A DNA stretch of 42,469 nucleotides. It comes from DSNY01 sp016861185. GTDB taxonomy: Bacteria; Pseudomonadota; Gammaproteobacteria; Burkholderiales; Burkholderiaceae_F. Shown one piece after another: positions 7,540 to 15,572 of this stretch. The stretch covers positions 1 through 42,469 of the forward strand of contig SZOR01000022.1 of assembly GCA_030263275.1 (NCBI GenBank). The letters are read 5' to 3'. The notes below the pieces were generated by a model. It did no database searches. It saw nothing but the letters and a program-made list of their open reading frames with translations, and was not told the DNA's origin. The first letter of the stretch is position 1, and each line of letters opens with the position of its first letter. The position numbers and the translations under genes were made by a program.

Positions 7540-8400
7540 TCAACCGGTGCTCAGGCGATCCGGCCGCGTGTAGACGTTGAATGCCGCGCCGCGCGCAAAG
7601 CCGATTAGCGTCTGGCCGCAGGATTCAGCCGTGCGCACGGCGAGCGCGGTCGGCGCCGAGACGGCCGCCAGCACAGCGATGCCCGCGGTCGCGCTCTTCT
7701 GCACCATCTCGACGCTGGCGCGGCTGGTCACCAGCGCGAAGCCGTCGCGCGGGTCGGTGCGCGCGCGTGCCAGCGCGCCGATCAGCTTGTCGAGCGCGTT
7801 GTGCCTGCCGACGTCTTCCCGCGCGACGACGACCGCGCCGTCGCGCGCGCACCAGACGGCAACGTGCGCGGCGCCGGTCGCGCGTTGCAGCGGCTGCACG
7901 GCCTCGAGCCCCGCATGCGCGCGTGCGAGCGCGGACGGCGTCACCTGCAGCGCGATGCCCGACAGATCCGGCAGCGGCCGCAGCACCTGGTCGAGGCTTT
8001 CGGTTCCGCAGATGCCGCAGCCGGTGCGTCCGGCGAGCGTGCGCCGGCGCGCCTTCAGCTGCACGAACGCCTCGGCGGCGATCTCGATCGCCAGCGTGAT
8101 GCCGGCCGCGTTCCGCTGAACGTCGACGCCGTAGCACTGACCCGACGTGGCAATGCCCTCGCTCAGCGAGAAGCCGACGGCGAAGTCGTGCAGATCGGCG
8201 GGCGTGGCCAGCATCACCGCGTGCGAGATGCCGTTGTACTCGAAAGCGATCGGCAACTCCTGCGCCAGATCCGCGGCGACGGCGACCTGCGCCCGCCCGC
8301 TGCGTCGCTCGACGACGCGCGGCTCGACGGCGTCGCCGGCGGCGAGCGCCTCGCCATCCGCCGATTCGGGCGAACCCGGCACGGGATCGATCGCGCCCAT
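7540..8400 (-). CDS. fdhD: FdhD sulfurtransferase for molybdenum cofactor enzymes
   Basis: A 286-residue FdhD family protein. The paired cysteines Cys128 and Cys131 are in RTGCGICG, and the family blocks AREDVGRHNALDKLIG, VTSRASVEMVQKSA and SAPTALAVRTAE are present. FdhD moves sulfur from IscS to bis-MGD molybdenum cofactor, best known for formate dehydrogenase. ATG 8400 was chosen for its AAGGGAGG site; the frame is open further upstream but only over hcrB. It is the last gene of the thioesterase-padCD-hcr operon. HCR is a xanthine-oxidase-family enzyme that would not normally use FdhD, so the client may be the PadB-type enzyme at 27538-30285 (inference). No formate dehydrogenase gene is in the window. 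Confidence 0.92.
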   Translation of the reverse strand: MGAIDPVPGSPESADGEALAAGDAVEPRVVERRSGRAQVAVAADLAQELPIAFEYNGISHAVMLATPADLHDFAVGFSLSEGIATSGQCYGVDVQRNAAGITLAIEIAAEAFVQLKARRRTLAGRTGCGICGTESLDQVLRPLPDLSGIALQVTPSALARAHAGLEAVQPLQRATGAAHVAVWCARDGAVVVAREDVGRHNALDKLIGALARARTDPRDGFALVTSRASVEMVQKSATAGIAVLAAVSAPTALAVRTAESCGQTLIGFARGAAFNVYTRPDRLSTG

Positions 8401-8411
8401 GAGGCCTCCCT

Positions 8412-9392
8412 TCAGCGTTCCGCCGCCAGATCGCGCAACAGCCGCTGCGCGAGAACCATCGCGACCTGGCGCCGGTAGTGCGACGACGTGACGGTCGTCC
8501 GCATCGGACTCACCTGCTTGCCGATGCGCTTGCCGAGCGCGGCGAGCAGCGCGTCGTCGACCGGCGTGCCGCACAGCGCGTCGGTATCGGCGAGCGGCAG
8601 CGGCCGCGAGTTCGTGCCGCTCAGCGCGACCCGCAGCGTCGCCAGCTTGCCGTCGGCGAAGCTCGCGCGCAACGCGACGCCGGCCAGCGGAAAGTCCATG
8701 GCGCCGCGCACGCGCGCCTTGCGGTAGCCGGAGCGCGCACCGGCCGGCTGCGGCGGAATGCGCGCCGCGACGATCAGCTCGTCGGGCGCGAGCGCCAAGT
8801 GCCGCGCGCCGTCGTCCAAATAGAGGTCGGCCAACGGCAGGCAGCGCGCGCCGTTTGCGCCGACGACCTCGATCTGCGCCTCGTGAACGAGCAGCGCGGG
8901 CGCGAGGTCACCGCTGAACGCCGCATGGCAGCGCTCGCCCTGCGGCGCCACGTGGCAGGTCGAGCCGCCGAGCTTCAGGCAGTAGTCGTTCGAGCGCCGC
9001 CACCAGTCGCTCTGGTTGTAGAAAACGCAGCGCGTATCGAGGCACAGATTGCCGCCGAGCGTGGCGACCGTGCGATGCCCCGGACCGGCCACGGTCGCGG
9101 CGGCCTGCGCGAGCGCGGGCAACTCGCGCGCGAGCGCCGCGTCGCTCGCCAGCGCCGCGAGCGTCGCGCCCGCGCCGATGCGCCAACCGTCGCCGTCGCG
9201 AACGATCGCATCGAAGTCGGCGATCGACGACACGTCGACCAGCGCGGCAGGCTGACCGATGCCGCGCCGCAGGTTCGGCACGAGGTCGGTGCCGCCGGCG
9301 ACGATCCGCGCGCCGGGCAGCCGCGCGAGCAGCGCGGCCGCGTGCGTCGCGGACGTGGCCCGGTGCAGCGTGAACGGCGCGAGCGTCGGCAT
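8412..9392 (-). CDS. hcrB: 4-Hydroxybenzoyl-CoA reductase beta subunit (FAD, extra 4Fe-4S)
   Basis: A 326-residue FAD subunit of the xanthine oxidase family, with FAD-binding blocks IVAGGTDLVPN (30-40) and ATLGGNLC (110-117). Diagnostic is the loop with Cys117, Cys122, Cys138, Cys146 and Cys155. In Thauera HcrB, cysteines at about these positions hold the extra [4Fe-4S] cluster that marks 4-hydroxybenzoyl-CoA reductase. The enzyme removes the para-hydroxyl of 4-hydroxybenzoyl-CoA to give benzoyl-CoA, using reduced ferredoxin. I chose the start at MPTLAPF (9392); an upstream ATG would add 11 unconserved residues. It lies 11 bp from fdhD and is separated from hcrA by a palindromic repeat. Confidence 0.93.
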   Translation of the reverse strand: MPTLAPFTLHRATSATHAAALLARLPGARIVAGGTDLVPNLRRGIGQPAALVDVSSIADFDAIVRDGDGWRIGAGATLAALASDAALARELPALAQAAATVAGPGHRTVATLGGNLCLDTRCVFYNQSDWWRRSNDYCLKLGGSTCHVAPQGERCHAAFSGDLAPALLVHEAQIEVVGANGARCLPLADLYLDDGARHLALAPDELIVAARIPPQPAGARSGYRKARVRGAMDFPLAGVALRASFADGKLATLRVALSGTNSRPLPLADTDALCGTPVDDALLAALGKRIGKQVSPMRTTVTSSHYRRQVAMVLAQRLLRDLAAER

Positions 9393-9446
9393 CTCAGTGG
9401 CTCCATCGCATTGCGCGCGATCCACGACGCGCGAAACGGACGGTAA

Positions 9447-9557
9447 TGAGCGAACGCCGAGGCGCAGAGGCCGCGGAGAAACGCAGAGAACGACAAGAGC
9501 CTCGGAGCACCTTTCCTCCGCGCCCCTCTGCGCCCTCTGCGTCTGTGCGTTCGCTCA
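9447..9557. repeat. Palindromic CGCAGAG-type repeat in the hcrA-hcrB gap
   Basis: The left arm begins TGAGCGAACGC at 9447, and the right arm ends in its complement at 9557. Both arms contain tandem CGCAGAG / CTCTGCG heptamer-like units. It fills most of the 173-bp gap between hcrA and hcrB. It belongs to the same broad family as the copies at 11941, 12091 and 36256. Confidence 0.7.
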
Positions 9558-9565
9558 GTCTCATT

Positions 9566-11929
9566 TCAGACTTCCGCTTTCTGCGCACGCTCCGAAATCG
9601 CCTGCTGCACGCGCTGCTTGCGCGCGCGCGCCTGCAGCGCGCCGAGCAGTCGGTCGGGCGTGACCGGCAGCTCGTGGATGCGTAATCCGGTCGCGTCGGC
9701 GATCGCGTTGGTCAGCGCGGGCAGGAAACCCGACAGCGAACCTTCGCCCGCCTCCTTCGCGCCGAACGGACCGTTCGGGTCGGGCGCTTCGACGATGAAG
9801 GTCTCGACCGGCGGCGACTCGACGATCGTCGGCACGCGGTAGTCGAGGAAGTTCGCGCGCAGCGGCAGCCCGTCGTGATACTGCGTCTCCTCGCACAGCG
9901 CCTGCCCCATGCCCATCCACACGGAGCCCTGCACCTGGCCTTCGACCGCGAGCGGATTGATCGCGCGCCCGCAGTCGTGCGCGACCCACACGCGCACGAC
10001 TTTCACGACGCCCGTCTCCTCGTCCATATCGACTTCGACGACCTGCGCCGCGTACGAATAGCCCGCCCCCGTACCGACCGCGGCGCCCCTGAACTTGCCG
10101 CCCTGCACTTCGACCGGGGTGGACCAGATGCCTTTGACGGTGAGCGTGCCGGTGTCCTCGAGCGCGGCGGCGACGACCTCCTTGTAGCTCAGCGTGCGGT
10201 CGGTGCCGGCGGCGCGGTACAGCTCGCCGAGGCAGTCCACCTCGTCGGCCGTTGCGCCGAGCTTGCGCGCCGCCGCTTCGACGAGCGCGTCGCGCAGCGC
10301 GCGCGCAGCGCGGATGGCGGCGTTGCCGACCATGAACGACACGCGCGACGAATACGAGCCGTTGTCCTTCGGCGTGACCGCGCTGTCGTTGGCGATCACG
10401 CGCAACCGCGCGAGCGACAGCCCGAGCACCTCGGCGACCGCCTGCGCGAGCAGCGTCGAAGAGCCCTGCCCGATGTCGGCCGCGCCGGTCAGCACGGTGA
10501 TGCTGCCGTCGAAGTCGAGCTTGAGGTTGACGACCGCGTGCGGCTCGCCGGTCCAGTGCACGGGCTTGGCCGATCCGCTGACGTAATGCGAGCAGGCCAT
10601 GCCGAGCCCGCGCCCCTTCGGCAGCCTGCCGCGCCGCTCGCGCCAGCCCGATGCCGCTTCGACCTTGTCGAGGCACTCGGCGAGCCCGCACGAGTTGACC
10701 TGCAGTTCGTTGATCGTGCGATACGGCACCGTCAACAGATTCGCGCGGCGCACGGCGAACGGATCAAGCCCGAGTTCCGCGCTCATGCTGTCGAGCAACG
10801 CTTCGAACGCATGCCGCACGTCGACCGAGCCGTGGCCGCGCATCGCGCCGTTCGGCGGCGTGTTCGCATAGACACGCAGCCCGTGATAGCGGCTCGCCGG
10901 CACGCGGTAGATCGCGTGCAGAAGCGCGCCCGCGTACAGGATCGTCACGAGGCCGTAGCCCGCGTAGGCGCCGCCGCGCTGGATCACTTCGCAGTCGACC
11001 GCGGTGATCGCGCCGTTGCAGGCGAGCCCGATCTTCAGCCGCACGTCGGTTTCGGGCCGGCCGCGATGCGTGAGGAAGGTCTCTTCGCGCGACAGCTCGA
11101 GCTTCACCGTGCCCGCCGCCGCGCGCGCGAGCAGCGCGGCGATGATCTCGAAGTTCAGCGTCTCGGTACGATGGCCGAAGCCGCCGCCGACGAAGGGCTT
11201 GACCACGCGGATCTGCGACTCGTCGAGCTTCAGACAGCGCGCCAGCGCCAGGTGCACGTAGTACGGCACCTGCGTCACCGAATGCAACGTCAGCCGCTCG
11301 CGCTCGGCGTCCCATTCGGCGAGCGCCGCGTTCGGCTCCATCATCGCGTGCGTGACTTCGGCGTAGTGGAAGTTCGCCTCGCGCACCAGCGCCGCCGCGG
11401 CGAAACCCGCGTCGACGTCGCCGAACGCCTGGTCGACCTCGCGCTCGATGTTGCGCGGCTTGTTGTCATGCAGCTGGATCGCGTCGGGCGCCAACGCCGC
11501 TTTGGCGTCGAAGACCGCCGACAGCGGTTCGAGGTCGAGTTCGATCAGCTTCAGCGCCGCCTGCGCCGTCGCTTCGTCGACCGCAGCGACCGCGGCGACC
11601 GGTTCGCCGCGATAGCGCACGCGCTCGCGCGCGAGTGGAAACTCGTTCTGCGCGATCGGGATCACCCCGTAGGGCACATCGCAGTCGTCGCCGGTGACGA
11701 CCGCGCGCACGCCCGGAGCCGCGCGCGCCGCGCGCGTATCGATGCCGCGGATCCGCGCGTGCGCGAGCGGACTGCGCAGGATCGCGCCGACCAATGGATC
11801 GCGCGCCGGCAGATCGGCCGTGTATAGCGCGCGGCCGGTCACTTTCTCGACCCCGTCGATCAGCGGCTGCCGCACGCCGACCGCGGCCGGCACGGCGCTG
11901 CGCAGCGTTTGGTCCTTCGGCGCGTTCAT
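9566..11929 (-). CDS. hcrA: 4-Hydroxybenzoyl-CoA reductase alpha subunit (Mo)
   Basis: A 787-residue molybdenum subunit of the xanthine oxidase family. The N-terminal domain has GRALYTADLPARDPLVGAIL. The Mo-cofactor regions include VVKPFVGGGFGHRTE and ANTPPNGAMRGHGSVD. The C-terminal NGPFGAKEAGEGS carries the conserved catalytic glutamate. With HcrB and HcrC it forms the cytoplasmic enzyme that reductively dehydroxylates 4-hydroxybenzoyl-CoA to benzoyl-CoA. This is the entry point for phenol, p-cresol and 4-hydroxyphenylacetate. Assignment to HCR rather than another family member rests on the HcrB iron-sulfur loop and the benzoyl-CoA context. Repeats flank it on both sides within the operon. 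No XdhC- or MocA-like maturation factor is nearby. Confidence 0.92.
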   Translation of the reverse strand: MNAPKDQTLRSAVPAAVGVRQPLIDGVEKVTGRALYTADLPARDPLVGAILRSPLAHARIRGIDTRAARAAPGVRAVVTGDDCDVPYGVIPIAQNEFPLARERVRYRGEPVAAVAAVDEATAQAALKLIELDLEPLSAVFDAKAALAPDAIQLHDNKPRNIEREVDQAFGDVDAGFAAAALVREANFHYAEVTHAMMEPNAALAEWDAERERLTLHSVTQVPYYVHLALARCLKLDESQIRVVKPFVGGGFGHRTETLNFEIIAALLARAAAGTVKLELSREETFLTHRGRPETDVRLKIGLACNGAITAVDCEVIQRGGAYAGYGLVTILYAGALLHAIYRVPASRYHGLRVYANTPPNGAMRGHGSVDVRHAFEALLDSMSAELGLDPFAVRRANLLTVPYRTINELQVNSCGLAECLDKVEAASGWRERRGRLPKGRGLGMACSHYVSGSAKPVHWTGEPHAVVNLKLDFDGSITVLTGAADIGQGSSTLLAQAVAEVLGLSLARLRVIANDSAVTPKDNGSYSSRVSFMVGNAAIRAARALRDALVEAAARKLGATADEVDCLGELYRAAGTDRTLSYKEVVAAALEDTGTLTVKGIWSTPVEVQGGKFRGAAVGTGAGYSYAAQVVEVDMDEETGVVKVVRVWVAHDCGRAINPLAVEGQVQGSVWMGMGQALCEETQYHDGLPLRANFLDYRVPTIVESPPVETFIVEAPDPNGPFGAKEAGEGSLSGFLPALTNAIADATGLRIHELPVTPDRLLGALQARARKQRVQQAISERAQKAEV

Positions 11930-11940
11930 AAAGTCGTATT

Positions 11941-12017
11941 CACCACCGAGACACCGAGCACACCGAGAAAACCAAAGGCTTCATATCTTTTCTCCGTGTT
12001 CTCCGTGTCTCGGTGGT
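11941..12017. repeat. Palindromic CTCCGTG-type repeat in the hcrC-hcrA gap
   Basis: Left arm 11942-11970 (beginning ACCACCGAGACACCGAG) pairs with right arm 11988-12017 (ending GTCTCGGTGGT), separated by an AT-rich loop containing CTTCATATC. This is a long near-perfect inverted repeat, able to form a roughly 30-bp hairpin. It lies 11 bp upstream of the hcrA start, so it could affect hcrA translation or transcript processing. Confidence 0.8.
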
Positions 12018-12090
12018 CAACCCTTCGGCGTTCGAAGTCCGCGATGCCGCCACGAAGCACGCAGCAGGCAGGGAGCGAAGATCCGAAAGC

Positions 12091-12120
12091 TCTTCTCCGT
12101 GTTCTCCGTGTCTCCGTGTT
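12091..12120. repeat. Partial CTCCGTG repeat arm just after hcrC
   Basis: Four CTCCGTG-like units in tandem match the right arm of the copy at 11988-12017. No matching left arm is seen close by, so this looks like a partial or decayed second copy, giving a tandem arrangement in the 202-bp hcrC-hcrA gap. Between the copies (12018-12090) I see nothing recognisable. Confidence 0.6.
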
Positions 12121-12131
12121 GCATCCGGATT

Positions 12132-12617
12132 TCATCCGCCGCTCCCGGTCGCACCCGCGCACGACGCGACCTGCACCGACTCGATGATCTTGACGTAGCC
12201 GGTGCAGCGGCACAGATTGCCGGACAGCGCTTCGCGGATCTGTTCCTCGCTTGGGGCGGGGTTGCGCCGAAGCAGCGCTTCGGCCGCCATGATCATTCCG
12301 GGCGTGCAGAAGCCGCATTGCACGCCGAGCCTTTCGTGAAACGCCTGCTGCAGTCGGCTCATGCGGCCGTTGGCGGCGAGCGATTCGATCGTTTCGATCT
12401 CGCTCCCCTCGCAGCGCGCCGCGAGCGTGATGCACGCGAGCCTGGGTGCGCCGTCGACCAGCACCGTGCAGGCGCCGCATTCGCCGCCGTCGCAGCCGCG
12501 CTTGGTGCCGGTCAGCCCCAAGTCCTCGCGCAGCACGTCGATCAGCAGCGCGTGGTCGGCGACGGCGTGCTCGCGCGCCCGGCCGTTGACGGTGAAACGC
12601 AGCAGCCGCTTGTTCAC
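12132..12617 (-). CDS. hcrC: 4-Hydroxybenzoyl-CoA reductase gamma subunit (2x 2Fe-2S)
   Basis: A 161-residue two-cluster ferredoxin subunit of the xanthine oxidase family, the length expected for HcrC. The plant-type [2Fe-2S] motif is GCDGGECGACTVL, with the fourth cysteine in RLACITLA. The second all-helical cluster motif is QCGFCTPGM with GNLCRCTGY. It passes electrons from ferredoxin to the HcrB and HcrA cofactors. The start is GTG 12617, set by a GGAGGG site and by overlap with the preceding ligase stop (GTGA). The frame upstream is open but only as antisense of the ligase frame. Confidence 0.95.
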   Translation of the reverse strand: MNKRLLRFTVNGRAREHAVADHALLIDVLREDLGLTGTKRGCDGGECGACTVLVDGAPRLACITLAARCEGSEIETIESLAANGRMSRLQQAFHERLGVQCGFCTPGMIMAAEALLRRNPAPSEEQIREALSGNLCRCTGYVKIIESVQVASCAGATGSGG

Positions 12618-13966
12618 GCGCCCTCCTTCGGCCGCAGATCGCGCACGCGCACCGCCTTGCCCTCCGAGCGCGGGATCTCGCCCGGTCCTTTGACGACGAC
12701 CTGCGTGCTGATGCCGACCATCGCCTTGACGAGATGCGCGACCTCGCGCGCCAGATCGGGGAAGACGTCTGGCGCAACGCCGCGCAGCGCTTCGACTTCG
12801 AGCGTGACCTCGTCGAGCGGTCCGTTCCTGCGCAGCACGAGCTGGTAGTGCGGCGCCAGCCGCGGCTTGCCGACCAGCACTGCTTCGATCTGCGACGGAT
12901 AGACGTTGACGCCGCGCACGATCAGCATGTCGTCGCTGCGGCCGGCGATGCGCAGGATGCGCAGATGCGTGCGGCCGCAGTCGCACGGCGCGGTCGTGAT
13001 CCGCGTGATGTCGCGCGTGCGATAGCGCAGCATCGGCAGCGCGTCGCGGGTCAATGTCGTGATCACCAGCTCGCCCGCCTGCCCTTCGGGCACCGGCTGC
13101 TGCGTTTCGGGGTCGAGCACCTCGAACAGGAAGTGATCCTCCCAGCCGTGCAGCCCCGCCTGTTCGTCGCATTCGCAGGCGACCCCGGGCCCCATGATCT
13201 CGGACAGGCCGTACAGGTCGTGCGCGCGCAGGCCGAAGCGCGCTTCGATCGCGCGCCGCGTCGATTCGCTCCACGGCTCGCCGCCGAAGACGCCCGTGCG
13301 CAGCGCGCTCGCGCGCAGATCGACGCCGAGCCGCTCCGCCGTCTCCGCGATCACCAGCGCGTACGACGGCGTGGCCACCAGCACGCGCGCGCCGAAATCG
13401 ATCAGCAGCGCGATCTGCCGCTCGGTCGCGCCGCCCGAGATCGGCACGACCACCGCGCCCAGCCGCTCCGCGCCCGCGTGCACGCCGAGCCCGCCGGTGA
13501 ACAGCCCGTAGCCGTGCGCGTTGTGCACGACGTCGCCCGGTCGCGCGCCGGCGCAGGCGAGCGAACGCGCCATCAGTTGCGCCCACGTGTCGAGATCGCC
13601 GGCGGTGTAGCCGACCACCGTCGGTCTGCCGGTCGTTCCCGACGACGCGTGCAGCCGCGCCAGTTCGCCGACCGGCCGCGCGAACAATCCGAACGGATAG
13701 TGGTCGCGCAGATCTGATTTGTACGTGAACGGCAGCGCGCGCACGTCGTCGAGCGTGCGCACGTCGTCGGCTTCGACGCCCATCCCTTCGAGTCGTTGCC
13801 GGTGCAGCGGCACGCGCTCGCGCACATGCTGCAGCGTTCGGCGCAGCCGTTCGAGCTGCAGCGCCGCGAGCCGCTCGCGCGGCATCGTTTCGATCGCGCG
13901 ATCGAAGAACGCGCCGGCGCCGGCGGCGGGCGCGCGCAAGGCGTCGACTCGCGCCGCCGCGCCCAT
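12614..13966 (-). CDS. paaK: Phenylacetate-CoA ligase family protein (PaaK/PadJ type)
   Basis: A 450-residue adenylate-forming ligase of the phenylacetate-CoA ligase family. The phosphate loop ASSGTTGRPTVVGYT is at about 107-121. DLYGLSEIMGPGVACEC is the A5-like block, and YRTRDIT and GRSDDMLIVRGVNVYPSQIE mark the C-terminal domain. It should make phenylacetyl-CoA from phenylacetate, ATP and CoA; 4-hydroxyphenylacetate is also possible given the following hcr genes. The start is ATG 13966, overlapping the stop of the padD-like gene by one base (TGATG). Its own stop overlaps hcrC (GTGA). The tight coupling ties phenylacetate activation to the redox subunits upstream and to HCR downstream. Confidence 0.88.
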   Translation of the reverse strand: MGAAARVDALRAPAAGAGAFFDRAIETMPRERLAALQLERLRRTLQHVRERVPLHRQRLEGMGVEADDVRTLDDVRALPFTYKSDLRDHYPFGLFARPVGELARLHASSGTTGRPTVVGYTAGDLDTWAQLMARSLACAGARPGDVVHNAHGYGLFTGGLGVHAGAERLGAVVVPISGGATERQIALLIDFGARVLVATPSYALVIAETAERLGVDLRASALRTGVFGGEPWSESTRRAIEARFGLRAHDLYGLSEIMGPGVACECDEQAGLHGWEDHFLFEVLDPETQQPVPEGQAGELVITTLTRDALPMLRYRTRDITRITTAPCDCGRTHLRILRIAGRSDDMLIVRGVNVYPSQIEAVLVGKPRLAPHYQLVLRRNGPLDEVTLEVEALRGVAPDVFPDLAREVAHLVKAMVGISTQVVVKGPGEIPRSEGKAVRVRDLRPKEGA

Positions 13967-14829
13967 CACCGCGTTCCTCGCGGCGCCTGACCGCGCACCG
14001 GCAGCCGCTGCAGCGCGAAGCCCTGGTTGAAGCCGGCGCGCGTGATCAGCGCGAACTTCACGAAAGCGCCCGCGGGCGCGGCCGCCAGACCGGCCAGCGC
14101 TGCGAGCGCAGTGCCCGTCGTCCCTCCCGCGGCGAGCGCGGCCACGAGCAGCGCCAGCGGCACGACCGTCCCGCCGATCAGCAGCACGCCGCCCGCGCGG
14201 TCGAGCGCGGCCAGCGCACGCCGCGCCACGTGACCCTCGAGCCGCAGGCGATACGCGTACCACAGTGCGATGCGCGCGAGCAGCAGCGCGCCGAAGACGA
14301 GTACCAGCAGCGGCGTGCCCTGCCCGTGCCACGGCTGCGCGAGCCAGAACAGGGCAGCGCCCTCGGCAAAGCTCGTCGCCAGCAACAGCGCGACGACCCG
14401 CGGCGCGCGCCACGCCGGTATGCCGCGGGCGGCCTGCAACATCCGGCTTTGGCAATAGATGAAGGCCAAGGCCACGGGCGCCGGCAGCCACGCCACGCCG
14501 CTCACGCCCGCATAGGCGAACAGCGCCGCGAGCGCGCCGACCGGGAACAGCACGGTCGCTGCGATCGCCTCGCGCGTCATCCACGAGGTGCGCGGATTGA
14601 AGAACACATGCAGCGCGCGCAGCGGGCGTCCGAGTTCCGCCCACACGCAGGCAAGTCCCAGTCCGATCAGCGCAAGCCCCGCCAGCAGCAGCGCGGCCGC
14701 AGTCGCGTCCTCCACGCCCGCCAGCGCGGTGAACATGATCAGCCCGCTGCCGGCGCCGCCGCCGATGAAGTTCCCGGCCGCGCGCCAGTCCCATGCGGTC
14801 TGCTGCCAGGGTTTCGGCCCGTAGGTCAT
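13966..14829 (-). CDS. padD: NrfD/DmsC-like membrane anchor, PadD-type
   Basis: A 287-residue integral membrane protein with about eight hydrophobic helices. WDWRAAGNFIGGGAGSGLIM at the N-terminus and a WAELGRPLRALHVFFNPRTS segment are typical of quinone-reactive anchor subunits of the DMSO reductase family. Phenylacetyl-CoA:acceptor oxidoreductase (PadBCD) has such an anchor, passing electrons to the quinone pool. Start ATG 14829 overlaps the padC-like stop (ATGA). The PadD name rests on the adjacent PadC-like subunit and phenylacetate ligase; a different Mo-oxidoreductase anchor remains possible. The catalytic subunit is not adjacent. Confidence 0.75.
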   Translation of the reverse strand: MTYGPKPWQQTAWDWRAAGNFIGGGAGSGLIMFTALAGVEDATAAALLLAGLALIGLGLACVWAELGRPLRALHVFFNPRTSWMTREAIAATVLFPVGALAALFAYAGVSGVAWLPAPVALAFIYCQSRMLQAARGIPAWRAPRVVALLLATSFAEGAALFWLAQPWHGQGTPLLVLVFGALLLARIALWYAYRLRLEGHVARRALAALDRAGGVLLIGGTVVPLALLVAALAAGGTTGTALAALAGLAAAPAGAFVKFALITRAGFNQGFALQRLPVRGQAPRGTR

Positions 14830-15476
14830 GTTCCACTCCGGTCCCACAGGTAGTACATCCCCGGTCCCGTGCCCAGTTCCTCGTGCATGCGGAAGTGTTC
14901 GTTCTCGGCGATCAGCTTCGACACGTTGCTGTCCGGATCGTCGAGGTCGCCGAAAGCCATCGCCTTGGCGATACAGGCGTTGACGCAGGCGGGTGTGGCT
15001 CCCGGATCGACGCCGGGCTTCAGCCCCTGCGCCAGTCCCGCGTCGATCGTATCGACGCAGAACGTGCACTTGGTTGCGACCGCGAGCCGACTTTCGTCGA
15101 GCGTCTGCGCTTCGCTTTCGATCGGTTCGCCGTAGGCGAAGGTCGCGCGCAGCGTGCGGTAGCGCGCCTGGTACGGGCAGGACACTGCGCAGTACGCGCA
15201 GCCGATGCACAGGTCGTAGTCCATCGTCACGATGCCGTCGGCGCGCTTCTTCGTCGCCGTGGTCGGACAGACCTGCGCGCACGGCGGATCGTCGCAGTGC
15301 TGGCAGCCGACCGGAACGAACGCGCGCCGGACGTTCGGATACTCGCCGAACTCCATGTCGAGCACGCGCCGCCACTGCACGCCCGGCGGCGTCGCGTTCG
15401 TCACCTTGCACGCCGCCGTGCACGTCTGGCAGCCGACGCAGCGGCGCAGATCGGCGACCATCGCCCAGCGGGTCAC
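14826..15476 (-). CDS. padC: Four-cluster 4Fe-4S electron-transfer subunit, PadC-type
   Basis: A 216-residue DmsB-like ferredoxin with four cysteine groups: RCVGCQTCTAACK (13-23), GCQHCDDPPCAQVCP, LCIGCAYCAVSCP, and the split set KCTFCVDT with ACVNAC. It would relay electrons between a molybdenum subunit and the membrane anchor. It closely fits PadC of phenylacetyl-CoA:acceptor oxidoreductase. The start is GTG 15476, chosen for its GGAGGG site and GTGA overlap with a 21-codon upstream frame. No catalytic Mo gene precedes it; the likely partner is the padB-like gene about 12 kb away at 27538-30285. Confidence 0.82.
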   Translation of the reverse strand: MTRWAMVADLRRCVGCQTCTAACKVTNATPPGVQWRRVLDMEFGEYPNVRRAFVPVGCQHCDDPPCAQVCPTTATKKRADGIVTMDYDLCIGCAYCAVSCPYQARYRTLRATFAYGEPIESEAQTLDESRLAVATKCTFCVDTIDAGLAQGLKPGVDPGATPACVNACIAKAMAFGDLDDPDSNVSKLIAENEHFRMHEELGTGPGMYYLWDRSGT

Positions 15477-15538
15477 TGGACTACCCTCCGCGTTGCGCGC
15501 TCCGGGATGAGCGCTTCGGAGCGGCCGTGCGCGCTCAT
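15473..15538 (-). CDS. Short upstream frame (21 codons) coupled to padC
   Basis: An ATG at 15538 follows a GGAGG site by seven bases and opens a 21-codon frame (MSAHGRSEALIPERATRRVVQ would be its product, so only MSAHGRSE and RVVQ are cited as ends) whose TGA overlaps the padC GTG start as GTGA. It may be a translational-coupling leader or the relic of a lost gene, such as a catalytic subunit. No family is recognised and coding is not proven. Confidence 0.35.
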   Translation of the reverse strand: MSAHGRSEALIPERATRRVVQ

Positions 15539-15572
15539 GCGGCTGCCTCCGTGTCCGCGCGCAGGGGCCGCT

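Noticed and set aside
9875..11827. A 650-codon plus-strand open frame across hcrA
   Set aside because: hcrA on the other strand has clear family motifs; this is its GC shadow.
9447..12120. Repeat units in the hcr region as a CRISPR array
   Set aside because: The units are palindromic and directly tandem, without regular unique spacers, and there are no cas genes.
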